Assembly (NCBI GenBank): GCA_905221605.1
Contig: CAJNDS010001835.1
Span: forward strand, 682,129-746,128
Length of the DNA stretch: 64,000 nucleotides
Reading direction: 5' to 3'
Source of the DNA: Symbiodinium natans
Taxonomy: Eukaryota > Sar > Dinophyceae > Suessiales > Symbiodiniaceae
The first letter of the stretch is position 1. Each line of letters opens with the position of its first letter. Shown piece by piece: positions 23,712 to 39,626 of this stretch. The notes under the pieces were generated by a model that saw only the letters and a list, made by a program, of their open reading frames with translations, ran no database searches and was not told where the DNA came from. The position numbers and the translations under genes are program-made.

Positions 23712-25260
23712 CCAACAACAAGAACAATAACAAGAACAATAACAAGAACAATAACAGCAAGAGCAAGACGACCAATAGGAATAACAAGAAGAGCAAGTAG
23801 AACAATAATAACAATAAGTACAGAACAATAAGATCAACAAGAAGGAAGAATGCGAAGAATAAGAAGAGTAAAAATGACAGTAAGAAGAAGAAGAGCACGA
23901 AGAACAAGAATAGTAATAATAACAAAAATAAGAACAATCAGAAGAAGATGAAGAAGAATAGCGACAAACAGGATGATGATGATGATGATGACGACGATGT
24001 TAAAGACGTGCTAATGGCACATGCGCGCACCCGGGCATGTCGCCGTTGTTCTTGGGCTTGTGCAGAAGCCCCTCAATCACCCCCAAACACCTCCCCACCC
24101 CAAAACCCCTCCCCCCCAAACCCTGGGGCTGTGGGTGGTGGGCGGTGATTGCTTCTTCTAATCTACTTCAACCTTCATGGCGGGAGGTAGGGACGTGGGC
24201 CGCGCACTCACAGGACACCTTGAAAGGGGGAGAGCCAGGGATGGGGGGCAGGGAAGAAGCGGGAGGGCCGCGCCGCCCCACCGCGGAAGGGGTCGGTGGA
24301 TATGCAGGACGGAACTGTACCTCTTCCGCCTGCGCAGCTGCTGCTTGGGATGCACCCGGACTGCAGCAGCCGGTTCTTGACCGATGCTTGGCGTCCACTT
24401 GATTGAACTTGGCCGTGCATGATCTGTAAAGTACAAGGGGGTTTGCTTCTCACGCGGCATGCTGCACAACGCCCAGGATTTCGGAGAGCCCTACCGCCGA
24501 TACTACTACTTGTGGCAGCGGATCCTGTACCAGACAGCTATGAGCTGCACCCAGGCAGTGAGTCCAGGTCTTGCAAGTGTAGAGGCCCAAGAATCCTCAT
24601 CAAGCGCTCAGAGCATCTAACCCTAAACCCGAAACCAGCAAAGAGCCCTTGAGGTGGCAGTCTTTTGCAACCTCTGGCTCGAGGAGGCCATCGAGGTGCA
24701 GAATGTCACGCGACACGCAGGCTGCGAGAGAGAGGTAGAATTGGAGGGGCAGGGGCGTGCCGTGGCAGAATTGCCTCTGAGTTTGGATGTCTTGCTCCCT
24801 TTCACCTACTCGTACAGCGTGTGTTCAATCATGGCTGACAGGCATGATGTCCTCGCCGGCTTTGAAGAATGCAGCTCGGATGGCATGCGATAAACTGAGA
24901 GCATGTGGCAGCTCCCAGCTCAAGCAGTAGGCCAGAATTACTGCAGGTCGCACTGCGGCCTACTCCTTAAGTCCCGTCCCCTCAAAGGCTGCAAGCCCTA
25001 GATGCCATGCATAAGCGAGGCGCTATACTACGGCCAGACCATCACTTCGCCATTGACTGCAAACAAGCGCGACAGGCTCAGAAGTCGCGAGCTGAAGATG
25101 TGCATGCTCAAACAATTGAGGGTGGGCGATTCGTGTACTCATTATGTACTCTGTGTGTGTGTGTGTGAGCCTGCATGTTCCCTGCTTGACAGCTTCCGCA
25201 GGAAGCCATTCCACTACCTCGTCATCGCAGATCGGGCACCATTCCAGGTCTGCAACATCA
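21541..25260 (+). CDS. scattered exon-like segments, possibly one unrecognised multi-exon gene
   Basis: Several + strand segments look coding and have acceptor-like sequence before them: 21541-21640 (SEEEQNNAYRAMLQRLKTEG), about 21720-21820 (GVLRVNVPFAGKFAERDLL, then MAFLRQEVLNRRSDVRF), about 22245-22370 (VQKAVAQREATDVQNFFSEK, then IDPLVRDPHIFI), about 24460-24558 (FGEPYRRYYYLWQRILYQ), about 24654-24810 (VELEGQGRAVAELPLSLDVL) and about 25190-25245 (FRRKPFHYLVIADRAPFQ). They could belong to one gene with a 1-kb AAG/AAC microsatellite in an intron, or to two or more genes. Reading-frame phases were not reconciled and no family is recognised. Treat this as an interval that deserves transcript evidence, not as a gene model. 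Confidence 0.3.
22968..23998 (+). repeat. 1-kb purine-rich AAG/AAC microsatellite ending in (GAT)n
   Basis: Almost one kilobase of AAG, AAC, AAT and GAA triplets, with a purer (AAC)n block at about 23645-23715 and (GAT)n/(GAC)n at 23969-23998. Long open frames on both strands here are low-complexity products of the triplet period and are not genes. Confidence 0.95.
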
Positions 25261-26593
25261 AAGTACCAGGTAAATATTTAATGGGCGCTTCGAACTTCGA
25301 AAGGGGTGATACCAAACACGCCGTTTGAATCTAAGCCAACCCAGCTGACTGGTGAGGTGGTGCCCAAGATCGAGCCCAATGATCAAGACTATACGGGTCC
25401 CTACCACAACTTCTGGACACTGCCTGGTGTAAGCCCGGATGATCAGTTTCGTTTGCCTCGCCCTTCCCTTCAAGCTGGTCATCTTCACGAAGTTTTAGCT
25501 TTGCTTCTGGCGAGGACACTTCAATACGAGCGGACGCTCGAGGCTGGGCGTGCTTTCGAAGTCGGGTGGCACGGCTTTGACCACCGATGCTCTACAGGCC
25601 ATGAAGCTGGGAAACGACTTGGCTGGTGCCGCGATGGCACTAGTGCCATGTGTTCCTTGATTTTTCGGGTAACCAATGGATTCCCAGAATGCTGCAGGGT
25701 GGATTTCTGCTACTTGTTGTGCTATCCCCCATGGAACAGAAACAACATAGTCAGGCATTTGCTGCAGATTGTTTTTGTGCTTGGCCCACAATACCACAGT
25801 AAGCACAGACAACGATGTTTTTCGCCTCCTTGAACCCGTCAGTTTCCCCGTCACCTTGGGCATCTCAAAGTTTTGCCTCTTGTCTACCCTCAACGCAGGC
25901 TGGTACCGGAACTGTCTGGAAGGAAGAATGTTGTGCCAGAACCTTGCCCCCCCCCCCCCCCCAAAGAAGGATGTTCAACAAGAGCAGCAACAACAACGAC
26001 CCAATTTTTAGAAGGAACTCCTTCACCTGAGGGAGAGACACGTGCTCCGGCTCGGAGTCGGACAGTGACATCTCCAGCCCTCGGGCAGACAGTGATGGTC
26101 ACGGTGAGAGAGTGCAGACAGTGGAGTTGTAGGCGTCGCCCAACGTGGCATGTTCCAAAGATGACGGCCATCTGGTCTCACTTCTCCGTCGCTATCTAAT
26201 GCTAGCGCGAGATGAAGCGCCCACAGTGGCGCAACCTGTACTCTACATGCTTTATGCCTTTAATGCCAATGCCATGCAGTGATTCTTCCCGCAGGGGCTG
26301 ACACTGCCATCGACCATATACTAGAATTTTGCGTTGCGGATCAGCAAACATGCAGAGACTAGCACTGCGATCACTAGCTATACTTGTAATAGTATGAAAA
26401 TCAAGCTGTTTTGTAATCGTAGTAACATAACAATAAGATAACAATCAGAAAGTCATAGAATAGTACTGGAAAAAATATAGTATCAGACCAAGCATATGCA
26501 TACATATGCATATATATATATATATATTTATTTATTTATTTTAAGGGGCTGCGCCCATGGGCGGGCAGCGCACGCAGAAGCCCGGGGCGAGCA
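25261..26593. other. no supported gene
   Basis: A poly-C run of about 17 lies at 25946-25962, with an AT-rich patch at 26480-26545. Open frames exist but no family match was seen. Confidence 0.3.
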
Positions 26594-26760
26594 GTTTCTA
26601 AGCATGTTGAGGCCCCTAAACTCCCTTAAAATCTCTAAGCGTCAAGTTTCTAGGCATTTTCAGGCCCCTAAACTCCCTTCAAATCTCTAAAAGCGTTTGA
26701 GGCTCCGAGACTCCCTTAACGTTTCTAAGCACTTTATAAGGCCCCTAAACTCCCTTTTTC
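26594..26760 (+). repeat. tandem repeat, unit about 50 bp
   Basis: Two nearly full units of about 52 and 50 bases (26593-26644, 26645-26694), then a degenerate partial unit and a truncated unit. Each holds GTTTCTAAGCAT-like and GGCCCCTAAACTCCCTT motifs. Confidence 0.8.
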
Positions 26761-26788
26761 CTAGCCCCGTCGCTTATGCCCGCCCTTT

Positions 26789-26920
26789 GGGGGGCATCAT
26801 GCTCCTGATGCCCCCCCGGGGTCCCGCCCCGGGAGCCGCTGATGCTCCTGATGCGCGCCTGGGGGTCCCGGGCTGGACCCGCTGATGCTCATGATGCGCG
26901 CCCTCTGGGGGCCTCCGTGG
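26789..26920. repeat. GC-rich block with an 11-bp perfect hairpin
   Basis: GGGGGGCATCA (26789-26799) pairs with TGATGCCCCCC (26806-26816) across a 6-base loop. Downstream, GCTGATGCTC-TGATGCGCG motifs recur twice more. A terminator or mobile-element end is possible but nothing else marks it. Confidence 0.6.
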
Positions 26921-27336
26921 CGACGCAAAAAACCACGAAAAAAAACCGTTCACCGGCGGCACGCGGGGGTCGGCGGCACTGGCGTCCGGCCTAATTCTGC
27001 TTCGCAGAAGGCCAGAGGCCAGCAAGGCTATTCCCGGGACGACCCGGGCTAAAAGGTCCGCATTTGCTCGGTCCTTTGGGACCTCGCGCTGCCCGATTTA
27101 ATGGCTACCGCCAATGCCGCCGACCCCGACAGGAGGCCCTAGGGTTTAGGGCGCAGGGCTTGGTTTAGGCTCGGAAGGGACACAAACACCCCCTACATTG
27201 CGCTTACATATATCCATAGGTTCTAGAGTTCAGGGGGGGCGAAACATTGAGTCTTCACGCGCAGGGAGTTGGCGCGCAACCTTAAACCCTAAACCTCACA
27301 CCTTAAACTCGAAACCCTGAGGGCAGAGGTGAAGGG

Positions 27337-27515
27337 GTGAAAACGGGGGGAGGCGGTGGTGGGCGGGGTGGGCGGGGGGGGGCGGGGGGGGCGGGGGGGG
27401 TCCGGGCATGTACTGGAGCCCCTAAAACACTAGGGGGAGGTGGGGGGGCATGCACTGGAGCCCCTAAGAGGGTAAGGGTGAGGTCGAGGGTAAGGGGTGA
27501 GGGCGGGGGGGTTTG
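27337..27515 (+). repeat. G-run cluster, G-quadruplex-prone
   Basis: Many runs of 3-9 G within 180 bases. Two related segments share GGAGCCCCTAA followed by G-runs (about 27414 and 27457). Confidence 0.7.
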
Positions 27516-30500
27516 GGCATGAGGGCAAATGGGTCTTCACTGACGCCTCCCCCGCTAAAGCAGGGGTCGGCGGATATTTATATGCATATATATATATATG
27601 TATGTATGTATAGGGAGAGAGAGGATGTAACGGTATCTAGTGCTATCACTGCCATCCTAGCGGACTTGGGTTTCGCAGGGGTGCCCGGGCGTCCCCGTAA
27701 GTTCAGCTCCAGGCCTCAACGTCAGCTGGAACAGTACTCACACCACATTTCAATCTAAACGGATAAGAAATGCATAAGCAGAGTTTGAAAGTTTGTACTG
27801 AACGGAAAAGTGCGGATACTGATAAGTACTGCCTGTCCAAAAGTCAAGAAGAGGAGAGATCCTTCAGTTGATCAGGTCTCTGCCAGCAGGCTGAGCGCCA
27901 GGGCTCCCATGCCTGGGAGCAGGCAACCGCAGGGTAGCGAAGCAGATTTTGGGGGTTGAAAAGGGCGGCTAAGGGTCGAGGGCTCCGGGCTGAATGGGGC
28001 GAGGGAAGGCTTCTTTCCGGGCATAAGGGTTTTGGGGTTTTGGGGTTTAGGCTTGTGGACACAGCAAGGGCACCAGGGGGTTCCTCGCCATTCAGATGAG
28101 GCGATGCCCGAGCTCCAGGAGTTTGCGCGCCATTTTCCAAAGGACCCTCAGGCAGGGTAAGGCTTCAAAAGAACCAGCCACCAGAGGGCATGTGTTTCTG
28201 AGACCCATCATGTGGCCAGCTCTCCAATGCATTCTAGGGCCCGCGAATGGCCATCATGTTAAATCGTTTCGAGAACTGACCAAGTGCTACAGTATAGCTG
28301 GTAGTTGCATGTTACATCGGACCAGCTGCTTGGTAGGCTTGGGTTGCCTTGGCGCGAGCGCGCCTAGCCCTTGGGGCAAAGCGCGATGCCTATCGCGCTG
28401 TGCAAGAGGTACCGGCCTTTGAGACTTTTCACGGGCTTCATATGCGGGTAACTTCGGTCTGCAACATTCAGCAACATGCTCGATGCCCTAGAACCCTTCA
28501 ATGGTGCTATTGCAGCCTTTCTACTTTCCCACAGACGGGAACCCTAGGACGCTTTCAGACGCTCACTTGAGGTAGCTCTGAGTTGCACCAAGTTTGCGTC
28601 CTCTGTCCCAGGCTTTAAACCTGAATCCTGACGCTTACCTCGGCCATTCATTGAGCGTGCTTGCTGCACAAGGACGGGGAAAATCAACCTCCAAGCTTGA
28701 CGTGGATGTGGGGTCCAAAGGCACCACACCTCATGTGCTGCGCAGGATATTCAGACACCCACAAGTGGCCTCTGGTCATCAAGCACGCTGAGGCCGGAAC
28801 TTGAGAGGGAGAACCACCATCTGAGAGTAAACGGAGTAGCGGATGGAGGCCAACCATGCGCAATAGCTCGAGAAACCTCCGAACCACGTATGGAATGACT
28901 GAGTTGTGAGGGATTTAGGCTACAGAAAAGGTCAAAGTCACCTAAACCTCCGGGGCCTTTCGAAATTATGTAACGCACGGGGGCTTGGGGCATGGGTTGT
29001 GCAGACGTATAGAACCCTCAGAGATCCAATCAAACCTAAACTGGACGAACCGAGACCTTGCAATGCCTTGCCCGCCTTGCGCGTGTGTGAAAGTTTCAAT
29101 CCAAGGCTCTGTTTACATTCCCAAAACTCAAGTGGAAGCGCTGCCAAGTCTTCTCGATGTGTGGAAGTCTCGACGTTCCGGCAAGGGCATAAAGACCCTG
29201 CGCCCCGTGTTCTTCGGTCGATTTAGTGATGTGCCTCTGGGCCAGACGCTGAAGTAGCGCAGGCTCGCAACCAAAGCGGGTCAAAGCTCAAAAAGCCTGC
29301 ACCTGCACCAGTAACCTGTACCTTTCATGAATTACTTTGGCTACGTCTTTGCCACTGTTTGCTAGAGTGCCTGTGTGTCGATGTATTGCAGATGGATCCC
29401 CTTTTGCAAGTTTGCCGTGTGGTGTGAGGCTGTTAGGCGGGTGCCCAACACCTAACCTACCGTTTTGCGAGGCATCCAGGACTCAAACCCCAAACCCGAA
29501 GTAGCTTATGACCCTGCTGAGGGGCTTCGTGTCAGCTACGCGGGAGCGAAAAAGACAGTAGCTACAAGCTCTGTTCTCAGCTAACCCACTCCCCCTCCGC
29601 TCCCCACCCCCCCCCCCCCCCCCCCCCCCCCCGGCCTTGGTCTTGAGACCAAACGACGCCGAGACCCTGGTGTTGCTTCTGCGCGCCCGGGTCTCCAACA
29701 AGGTGAGCATTTTGCGACTGTGGGCCTTTTGAGGGGCGTGGCTTGCAGAGTCTGGACTCAAGAGTTGGCACATGAAGATGGGTTATTTTTCATGTTATTT
29801 CAGAGAGATCCGGGTTGAAAGAGGGCTGAGGGTTGTGGGGAGTTGGTTTCAAGATGTTCTGGTTGGCTTAGGAGGTGAGAGCCTAAACTCAAGACGATTT
29901 TCGCGACATCGCAAATTCTAAAACCAGAACCTACCCTCAAACCCGTGGGGTATTGGCCGTGCTCTTGCGCAGGAAGGCAAGTCCGAGAGGGCTCAGGAGC
30001 CGGGAGGTGGTTTTGCAGTATAGAGCTTCTTAGTCAAGAGCGAGCGGGCATTCATCTGATTGCACAAAAACGACCTCCAAGCCTCTGGCATGCTCTACAC
30101 TCCGTGCTTCTTTCAAGTGTGCAATTCGAGTGAAAGCATGCGCAGGTGCGACCGCTGTGGTGACGGTATGTCTCGGTATATGTATGGATGTGGAACATGA
30201 AATGGAAGGAGACGGTTCGAAAGCTCATGCAAGTTGATCGCCCGCGATGCAACGGACTGAGGTTGCATCTGCAGCACCACGCTCTTGCAAGAAGGGAAAC
30301 GGCTCAGACTCCGTAAGAAGATGGCACCGGTCCAATAGTATGCTTGAGGTCCTTCAGCCTGAGATTCAGCAATATTCAGCAAAGTTGTTGCCCACACTGC
30401 ACTCCTGTTGCCGGTGCATTCCATGGTCCGAGGCATCTCTCTCCTTCGAGAGATTGCAGAGGTCAGCAGATCTGCCGCAGCGCGCTCAAAAGACAAGAGC

Positions 30501-31340
30501 CTGCACAGCTTCAGCTAGCCCTTATAAGGGACCATCGGGGTTATTCAGGGGCTATATGGGGGAATAGGATTAAGGGTCCCTTCAAGTTAGCAACATGCTT
30601 AGCATCAGCCGACCTGAGGCCGAGAAGCAATACTGGCTGTCCGAGGCGCTGGCAGGTGTCAGGTCCCCAGGGTGACTCACAGCATGCCAATACGCCGAAG
30701 CATGCAGAAGCCCACGCTGCTGCATTCCAGGCGCGCACCTAGGTGTTTTGAGACAAAATGCTGAATGATTTAAAGCAGTTTCGAGACTTACCCTGCCTTA
30801 GACATGTTGTCAGCACGGGTATTGTCACTACTCCTCCATCGTGGTATTGATTGAGGCTGGGGAAGAAGGGACAAGGGGAGGCATGCGGCTACAAGGCTCG
30901 AGCAGCCCCTTCGCAACCCCCGTGGCAGCTGCTGCGGGACTTGGCTGAGGCGAGTCATTGAACAGGTGTATGTTTACGTGGGGGGTGGTTTTCTTCTGGA
31001 TACCTGTGGTATTCGGGCTTCTGACAAAGGACGTTTAGCGTTAAGTGAGGTTGAGGTTGGGGTGCGATGTGAGGGTTGTCCGCCGGCTTTGAGGCTTCGG
31101 GTGTGCTGAAATGGCCTTGAAATCAAAGCTTGGTTCCTGTCACTGGGCAGCTGTTGCCCAGGGCGCGTAAGACTCAAGTTACAAGAGCACTTGCAGTGCT
31201 TTCAGCATCTTGTTCTTTGACGGCACAGGTATGCACATGGCACTTCCACAATTGCATGGTTGTCAGCATAAGCACATTATCTATCTTGTACAGCAGCTCT
31301 CAGCGATGGCTGCAAGTGCTGGCGGGAGCAACCGAGCGAG
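27516..31340. other. gene-poor; weak exon-like segments and a long poly-C run
   Basis: About 3.8 kb. Segments with protein-like composition and AG/GC splice contexts occur at 28096-28151 (EAMPELQEFARHFPKDPQ), about 28375-28435 (ARDAYRAVQEVPAFETFHGL), about 29085-29170 (SVYIPKTQVEALPSLLDVWK) and about 30340-30410 (LEVLQPEIQQYSAKLLPTL). They are not joined into a gene. A poly-C run of nearly 30 lies at about 29604-29633. Confidence 0.3.
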
Positions 31341-34235
31341 ATGGCTACCCGCGCAAAATCTGCAGAGCGGAGCAGCAAGAGCGCAGAAAGACTCCCGGAC
31401 AAGGCTTCCGAGGTGCAGGATGCTGTCATCACGCTCGCTGGGACTGGCTGCTACGGGTATGCCGACGGGCCTGGGAAGATCGCCTGCTTCGCGAACCCCG
31501 AAGGCATTGCCATCGACCGCGAGGCACGGATTGGAAAAGGGCCGCCTTGACATGGGCCCCAGGCTCAGCGGCCACATTCTTGCTTTGCCAGGGCAACGTG
31601 ATCGTAGCAGACACCGGGAACTTGCGGATCCGAAAGGCAAGCTGCGCCGCGCACAAGAGTAAATTTCATGACAGCAGATCCACGCATGTCATCTGCAGAC
31701 ATGGTGGGTGCATGATGCGGTATAGGTCGCTGCGGATGGCACAGTGACTACACTGGTTGGAAGCGGGAGTCCCGGCTTATCTGACGGTGACATGGAGGCC
31801 GGGCAATGATCGCGAACCCAAATTGCTTGCACTCTCCCCCTGATGCCAGGCATCTGAAACGTTCAATGACCCTGAAGGAGTGGCACTGGACCAGGCGCGG
31901 TTTGTCTACGAAACTGAACTTAGGGGGCCCTTGCGATGTTCAGGTAAAAAGGCCTCTGAAGCACCAGATGCAAAACAGACACGGGCTCGATGCAAAGGGT
32001 CTACCTCGGCAAAGAAAATGCAAAGGAAAGGGCTAAAATGACGAAAGGAGCATTCCTCTCTCTGAATTGCAAGCTGCAAAACAAAAACTGTCTGATGCTG
32101 ATCAGGAGGGGAACCTTATTGTCGCCGACGCCGCGAACCACAGCATCCGCAAAGTTCTGGTGCACCGGACGGTCGACAGATGTGTGCTCACGCTGAGTGG
32201 CAGTGGCGAGCCCGGTTTCGCCGACGGGCCCTGCAAAGATGCAAGCTTCAACGATCCCAAAGATGTGGCCATTGCAAGCAATGGTGACATATTCGTCGCA
32301 GACACCAGCAACCATCGCATCCGGAAGATCTCGCAAGGTGTGGTTACGACCTTGGCCGGTTCCGGAACGGCCGGATTTGAAGATGGCCAGGGGGAGAATG
32401 CCGCCTTCGCCGACCCAGAGTCCGTGGCTATTGACCTGCATGGAAACATCGTCGTAGCTGATACAAACAACCACAGCATTCGCAGGGTGACTCCGCAGGG
32501 GGAGGTTTCAACTCTTGCCGGAAACGGTGCTGAAGGCTACGTTGATGGCCCTGGCCATGAGGCGTGCGCCCAACTCCAGCAGATGACCGGTGCTTGAGCA
32601 ATCATACCATCTGCATCCATCTGCAATTATTAATATATGCCATTATACTATACAAGATCTTTCAATATAGTCAGGTGTGAACTCAGAGAATGCATTGTCT
32701 CATGGTGTTGGCCCATCTTGATGCACACCTACTCGTACTGTAACCATGCGCACTGGAGTGCCGCACAATTCAAAGTCCGTGAAGTTTGACGACGCATCTC
32801 CCGATTTATGCCGACACGCAGAGGGACCACTAACAATAACTACAATATAACGGCATACATATATATATATATACGTATACATATGTAAAAAAATATATCT
32901 ACCCAACAGTTGGCAGACATGCGCCTCTGATCTTTCAGGCGAGATTCCACTGCCCAGAAGGGCTGGTGGTTGATGGCGACGGGAATGTGATCGTGGCAGA
33001 TACAGAGAACCATCGCATTCGCAAGATCCAGCCGGACGGACAGGCTCGGTCGACCCCTGTGCCCTGTAACTAGCAGGAGGTGTGACAACGACCTCCCTGC
33101 TTTGACGTATCATCCCTCCCAGGTGAGCACCATCGTGGGCGGGGACATGGGCTTCGCAGACGGAAGCCTGGAGACCGCAAGATTTCACACGCCAACGGAT
33201 GTTGCAGTAGATGGCGATGGCAAGCTCATCGTGTTAGACTACTCCAACTTCAGGAGCCAGGGGCAGAAGAAGCTTCAAGAGACCCTCTTGTTGTGCAACA
33301 AGCTGTCAGATACTTGCAACTAGTTCATTGCTTGCGGTGCATTCTCTGTGTCCGCGGAGCCGAGCTCCGGTCGTTGGATTTTCCCCTGCAGGATTCGCTT
33401 GGTGTTTGCTGGACTGCGGCCGCCGAGCAATGTTGGGGCAGTAGGCGTGCTCCTGCAAGCTCCTTCGTCTTACAGACGGGACATGTCTCTCAGACCATTT
33501 CAGAGGTTGACTTTTCAATGGGCACGAGCAGACTAGCAGCACGTAAGAAGACATCAGCGTTACATAATCTCCATCACCCTGCCCCCATGTCCCTTGAGGC
33601 TACGCATGCTTTCCGATCCTGTGCTTTCCGACATCAGCTTTTCGGTGGAGGGTGGGGTGGTGCCAGCTTGCAGGGTCCTGATAATGGCAAGGCATGGGCT
33701 TGCAAAGGATTTCAAGCAACAAAGCCTTTTGGGGGTTTTGCGTTAAGGCCTGTAATAGGCTTTGTGGGCTTCTAGGCGCCTTAGACTCTCAGACCTGACA
33801 TTCATGTTTCGCAGGTCTGACTATTTCTACACTATGCTTAACTCGGACTTCATTGAGGGCAGGCACAGTGGCCCAATACCAATTCAGGACACCACCAAGG
33901 AGGCTTTCTCTGCAATGCTGCAGTACCTCTATACAGACGAGGTTGATCTGGCTGATAGCAACGTGCTTGACGTACTGCGTTTGGCCCATAGGTGTCAGCT
34001 GACGCGCTTGTGCCAGGAATGTTGCGTATACGTTCGAAGGACGTTGAATGTGCATAATGCAGTGTCCTGGTGGATTGCTGCCAAAGACTTCTTCATGGAG
34101 GATGTGGCTGAGCAGGCCTTTGAGTTCGTGAAGAAGAACTTCAAGAGCATCCGGGGCACTGCCCCGTCCACTCTCCGCCTGCTTGACAGCCGGCCAGAAC
34201 TCATGAAGGATCTGTTGATGCATTTACCCATGTAG
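31341..34235 (+). CDS. NHL-repeat propeller fused to BTB/POZ domain, ten exons
   Basis: Exons: 31341-31523, 31592-31636, 31726-31797, 31850-31894, 32106-32561, 32939-33043, 33123-33253, 33392-33505, 33599-33691 and 33815-34235. The lengths sum to 1665 bases, 554 residues plus stop, with every junction in phase. Donors: GC seven times, GA once (33254), GT once (33506). Splicing rebuilds NHL units across exon borders: IDRE joins GNVIVADTGNLRIRK; LDQ joins EGNLIVADAANHSIRK; then GDIFVADTSNHRIRK, GNIVVADTNNHSIRR, GNVIVADTENHRIRK and GKLIVLDYSNFRIR, six in all, alternating with TLAGSG-type strands. NHL units form a beta-propeller. Exons 9-10 form BTB: LSDISFSVEGGVVPACR, splice, SDYFYTML, then FSAMLQYLYTDEVDL and a BACK-like helical tail ending HLPM. 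BTB proteins often dimerise or act as Cullin3 adaptors; I infer a scaffold or adaptor role. The ATG at 31341 is the first in frame after a stop-rich region. Confidence 0.85.
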
Positions 34236-34600
34236 AAAGTGTAGAAAGTCTGTAGATATCTGTGGAAAAGATCGCGATACTGCGATCCCGCCGACCCTGG
34301 ATCCCCGGATCCCTGTTGACACCATGAGTCGTGGCATAGCTCAGCTCCTGCGTTGAGCCAAAGATCGCCACGGCGCTCCATCGGCACTTTGAGAAAAAGG
34401 CGCTGCTAGCCCTTGCTGCACGTGCATGCACGTGCGTAAATGCATAACTATAAATATACATACAGCATAAATGTAAATATACAAAAAATGTATGCGTATA
34501 TGTATGTATATATATATATATACTGGTGTATCTATATCTATCTCTAGATTTATGTCTCTCTGTGTGTGCATGCCACTTTTGGCTAGGGACCTTTCCACAG

Positions 34601-35430
34601 GCAAATCTGGTGCTGGACCGCCGGGAAGATGCCTTGAAGCTGTTCGAGGAGGCTTTGAGTGGCACTAATGTCATGCGCAGGTGCTTGGGGGTTGCATGTG
34701 GACACGTGCTTGACCTACACCAGCAAGCCGCAAAGTTCCGATCCGCAGACATGGGCAGGCGTTCTTCCAGTCGGAGGGGCTTGCAGACGAGGACACAGCA
34801 AAGTCTCTTGAGCAGCTCTCAGCTCTCCCTGCAGCATTTTTGCAGCTGCACAGTGGGATCGTATGTGCAGCATGTGATAGGCAGATGAGGAATCGTGTTT
34901 AGGGTACCCGATCTAATCGAAGATTTAAGCTATCCCAACATGATCTCCAGGCCCAGATGTACCTGCGCAATCAGCGGTCAAAGGATGCGATGGAGGTCTA
35001 TCGTGCCCAGGGCTCAGCGAATCTGTGGGAGCCATAGAGTCCTTAAGCCACAACTTCCCCAAGCCATACATGGAACAGATGGAACAAATCTCTCTCTGCA
35101 TCAACTCCTCTTGCCTCACGATGACGAAGGCACCCGAAAACACATCCCAGTGTCCCAGGTCGCATTGCAGTCATTTCCTGGCAGCCCTGGCCTCATCCGC
35201 GGCTACGGCCAGCTGCTTCTGAAGGCCACCCTGCAAAGGGGGATCGTAGCGCGTGTTGCCCTACAGGGATAAGATGAGAAGGTTAAATGGGCATCCTGAC
35301 CTCAAAATAGGGCCCTTAAAGGCATCCCCAAAACAGTTCGCTGTGCAGCCCATCGTGTGCCCAGTCCAGGAAGGTCGAAGTGCCGAAGCCATTGGGGCCA
35401 TCAGCAGAGGCGCAGTTGTGGCGGTGAGCG
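34601..35430 (+). CDS. TPR-like exons, gene A (partial)
   Basis: Exons 34601-34651, 34759-34860 and 34951-35010 join in phase 0: ANLVLDRREDALKLFEE, then AFFQSEGLADEDTAKSLEQ through LQLHSGI, then AQMYLRNQRSKDAMEVYRAQ. The donors are GC (34652) and GTATGT (34861). A further exon may begin at 35370 (EGRSAEAIGAISRGAVVA). Helix pairs with Ala and aromatic spacing fit TPR repeats; joined, the middle reads SGIAQMYLRNQ. The first exon and stop are not found. It starts soon after the NHL-BTB stop at 34235, so the first exon would lie within the preceding 360 bases, where a TATATA run and AT-rich DNA also occur. No specific family is claimed. Confidence 0.5.
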
Positions 35431-35718
35431 GTGAGTTAGGATGATGGGGTCAGCCCATCTACTCCAGGAGAATGGCTACAGTAGCCTTGGTAGGTCCGCG
35501 GCGGCTTGACTGCACACCCCATCCGAGAAGTGAGAACCTCTCCAGGAGCCAAACTGGCGCCTGCATTGGAGGCTTCCTCTCTGCACCTGCTTCTGGCAGC
35601 GGGCAGCCCAGACACGGATAGCGATCGAAGATTCCAAGCTCAGCTGCTGATTTTTCCAAAGGGGGTCACAAAAGGTGTGTCTAGATGATGCGGGAGGGCT
35701 CCCCCTTTTTTTGCTGCA

Positions 35719-39626
<3,908 letters not shown>

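Noticed and set aside
22804-23937. Long open frames on both strands within the AAG/AAC microsatellite (poly-Leu/Phe on one strand, Lys/Arg/Asn/Thr on the other).
   Set aside because: They follow from triplet-periodic low-complexity DNA without stops; there is no domain, start context or splice support.
24654-24810. Resemblance of LPLSLDVLLPFTYSYSV to the luminal domain of TM9SF proteins.
   Set aside because: The match is a short stretch only and no membrane segments follow in nearby frames.
26594-26760. Regularly spaced repeats considered as a CRISPR array.
   Set aside because: Repeats are contiguous and diverged with no unique spacers, and the sequence is eukaryotic.
34601-35430. Assignment of the TPR exons to SRP72 or another named TPR protein.
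   Set aside because: Only general TPR spacing is shared; no diagnostic segment was found.
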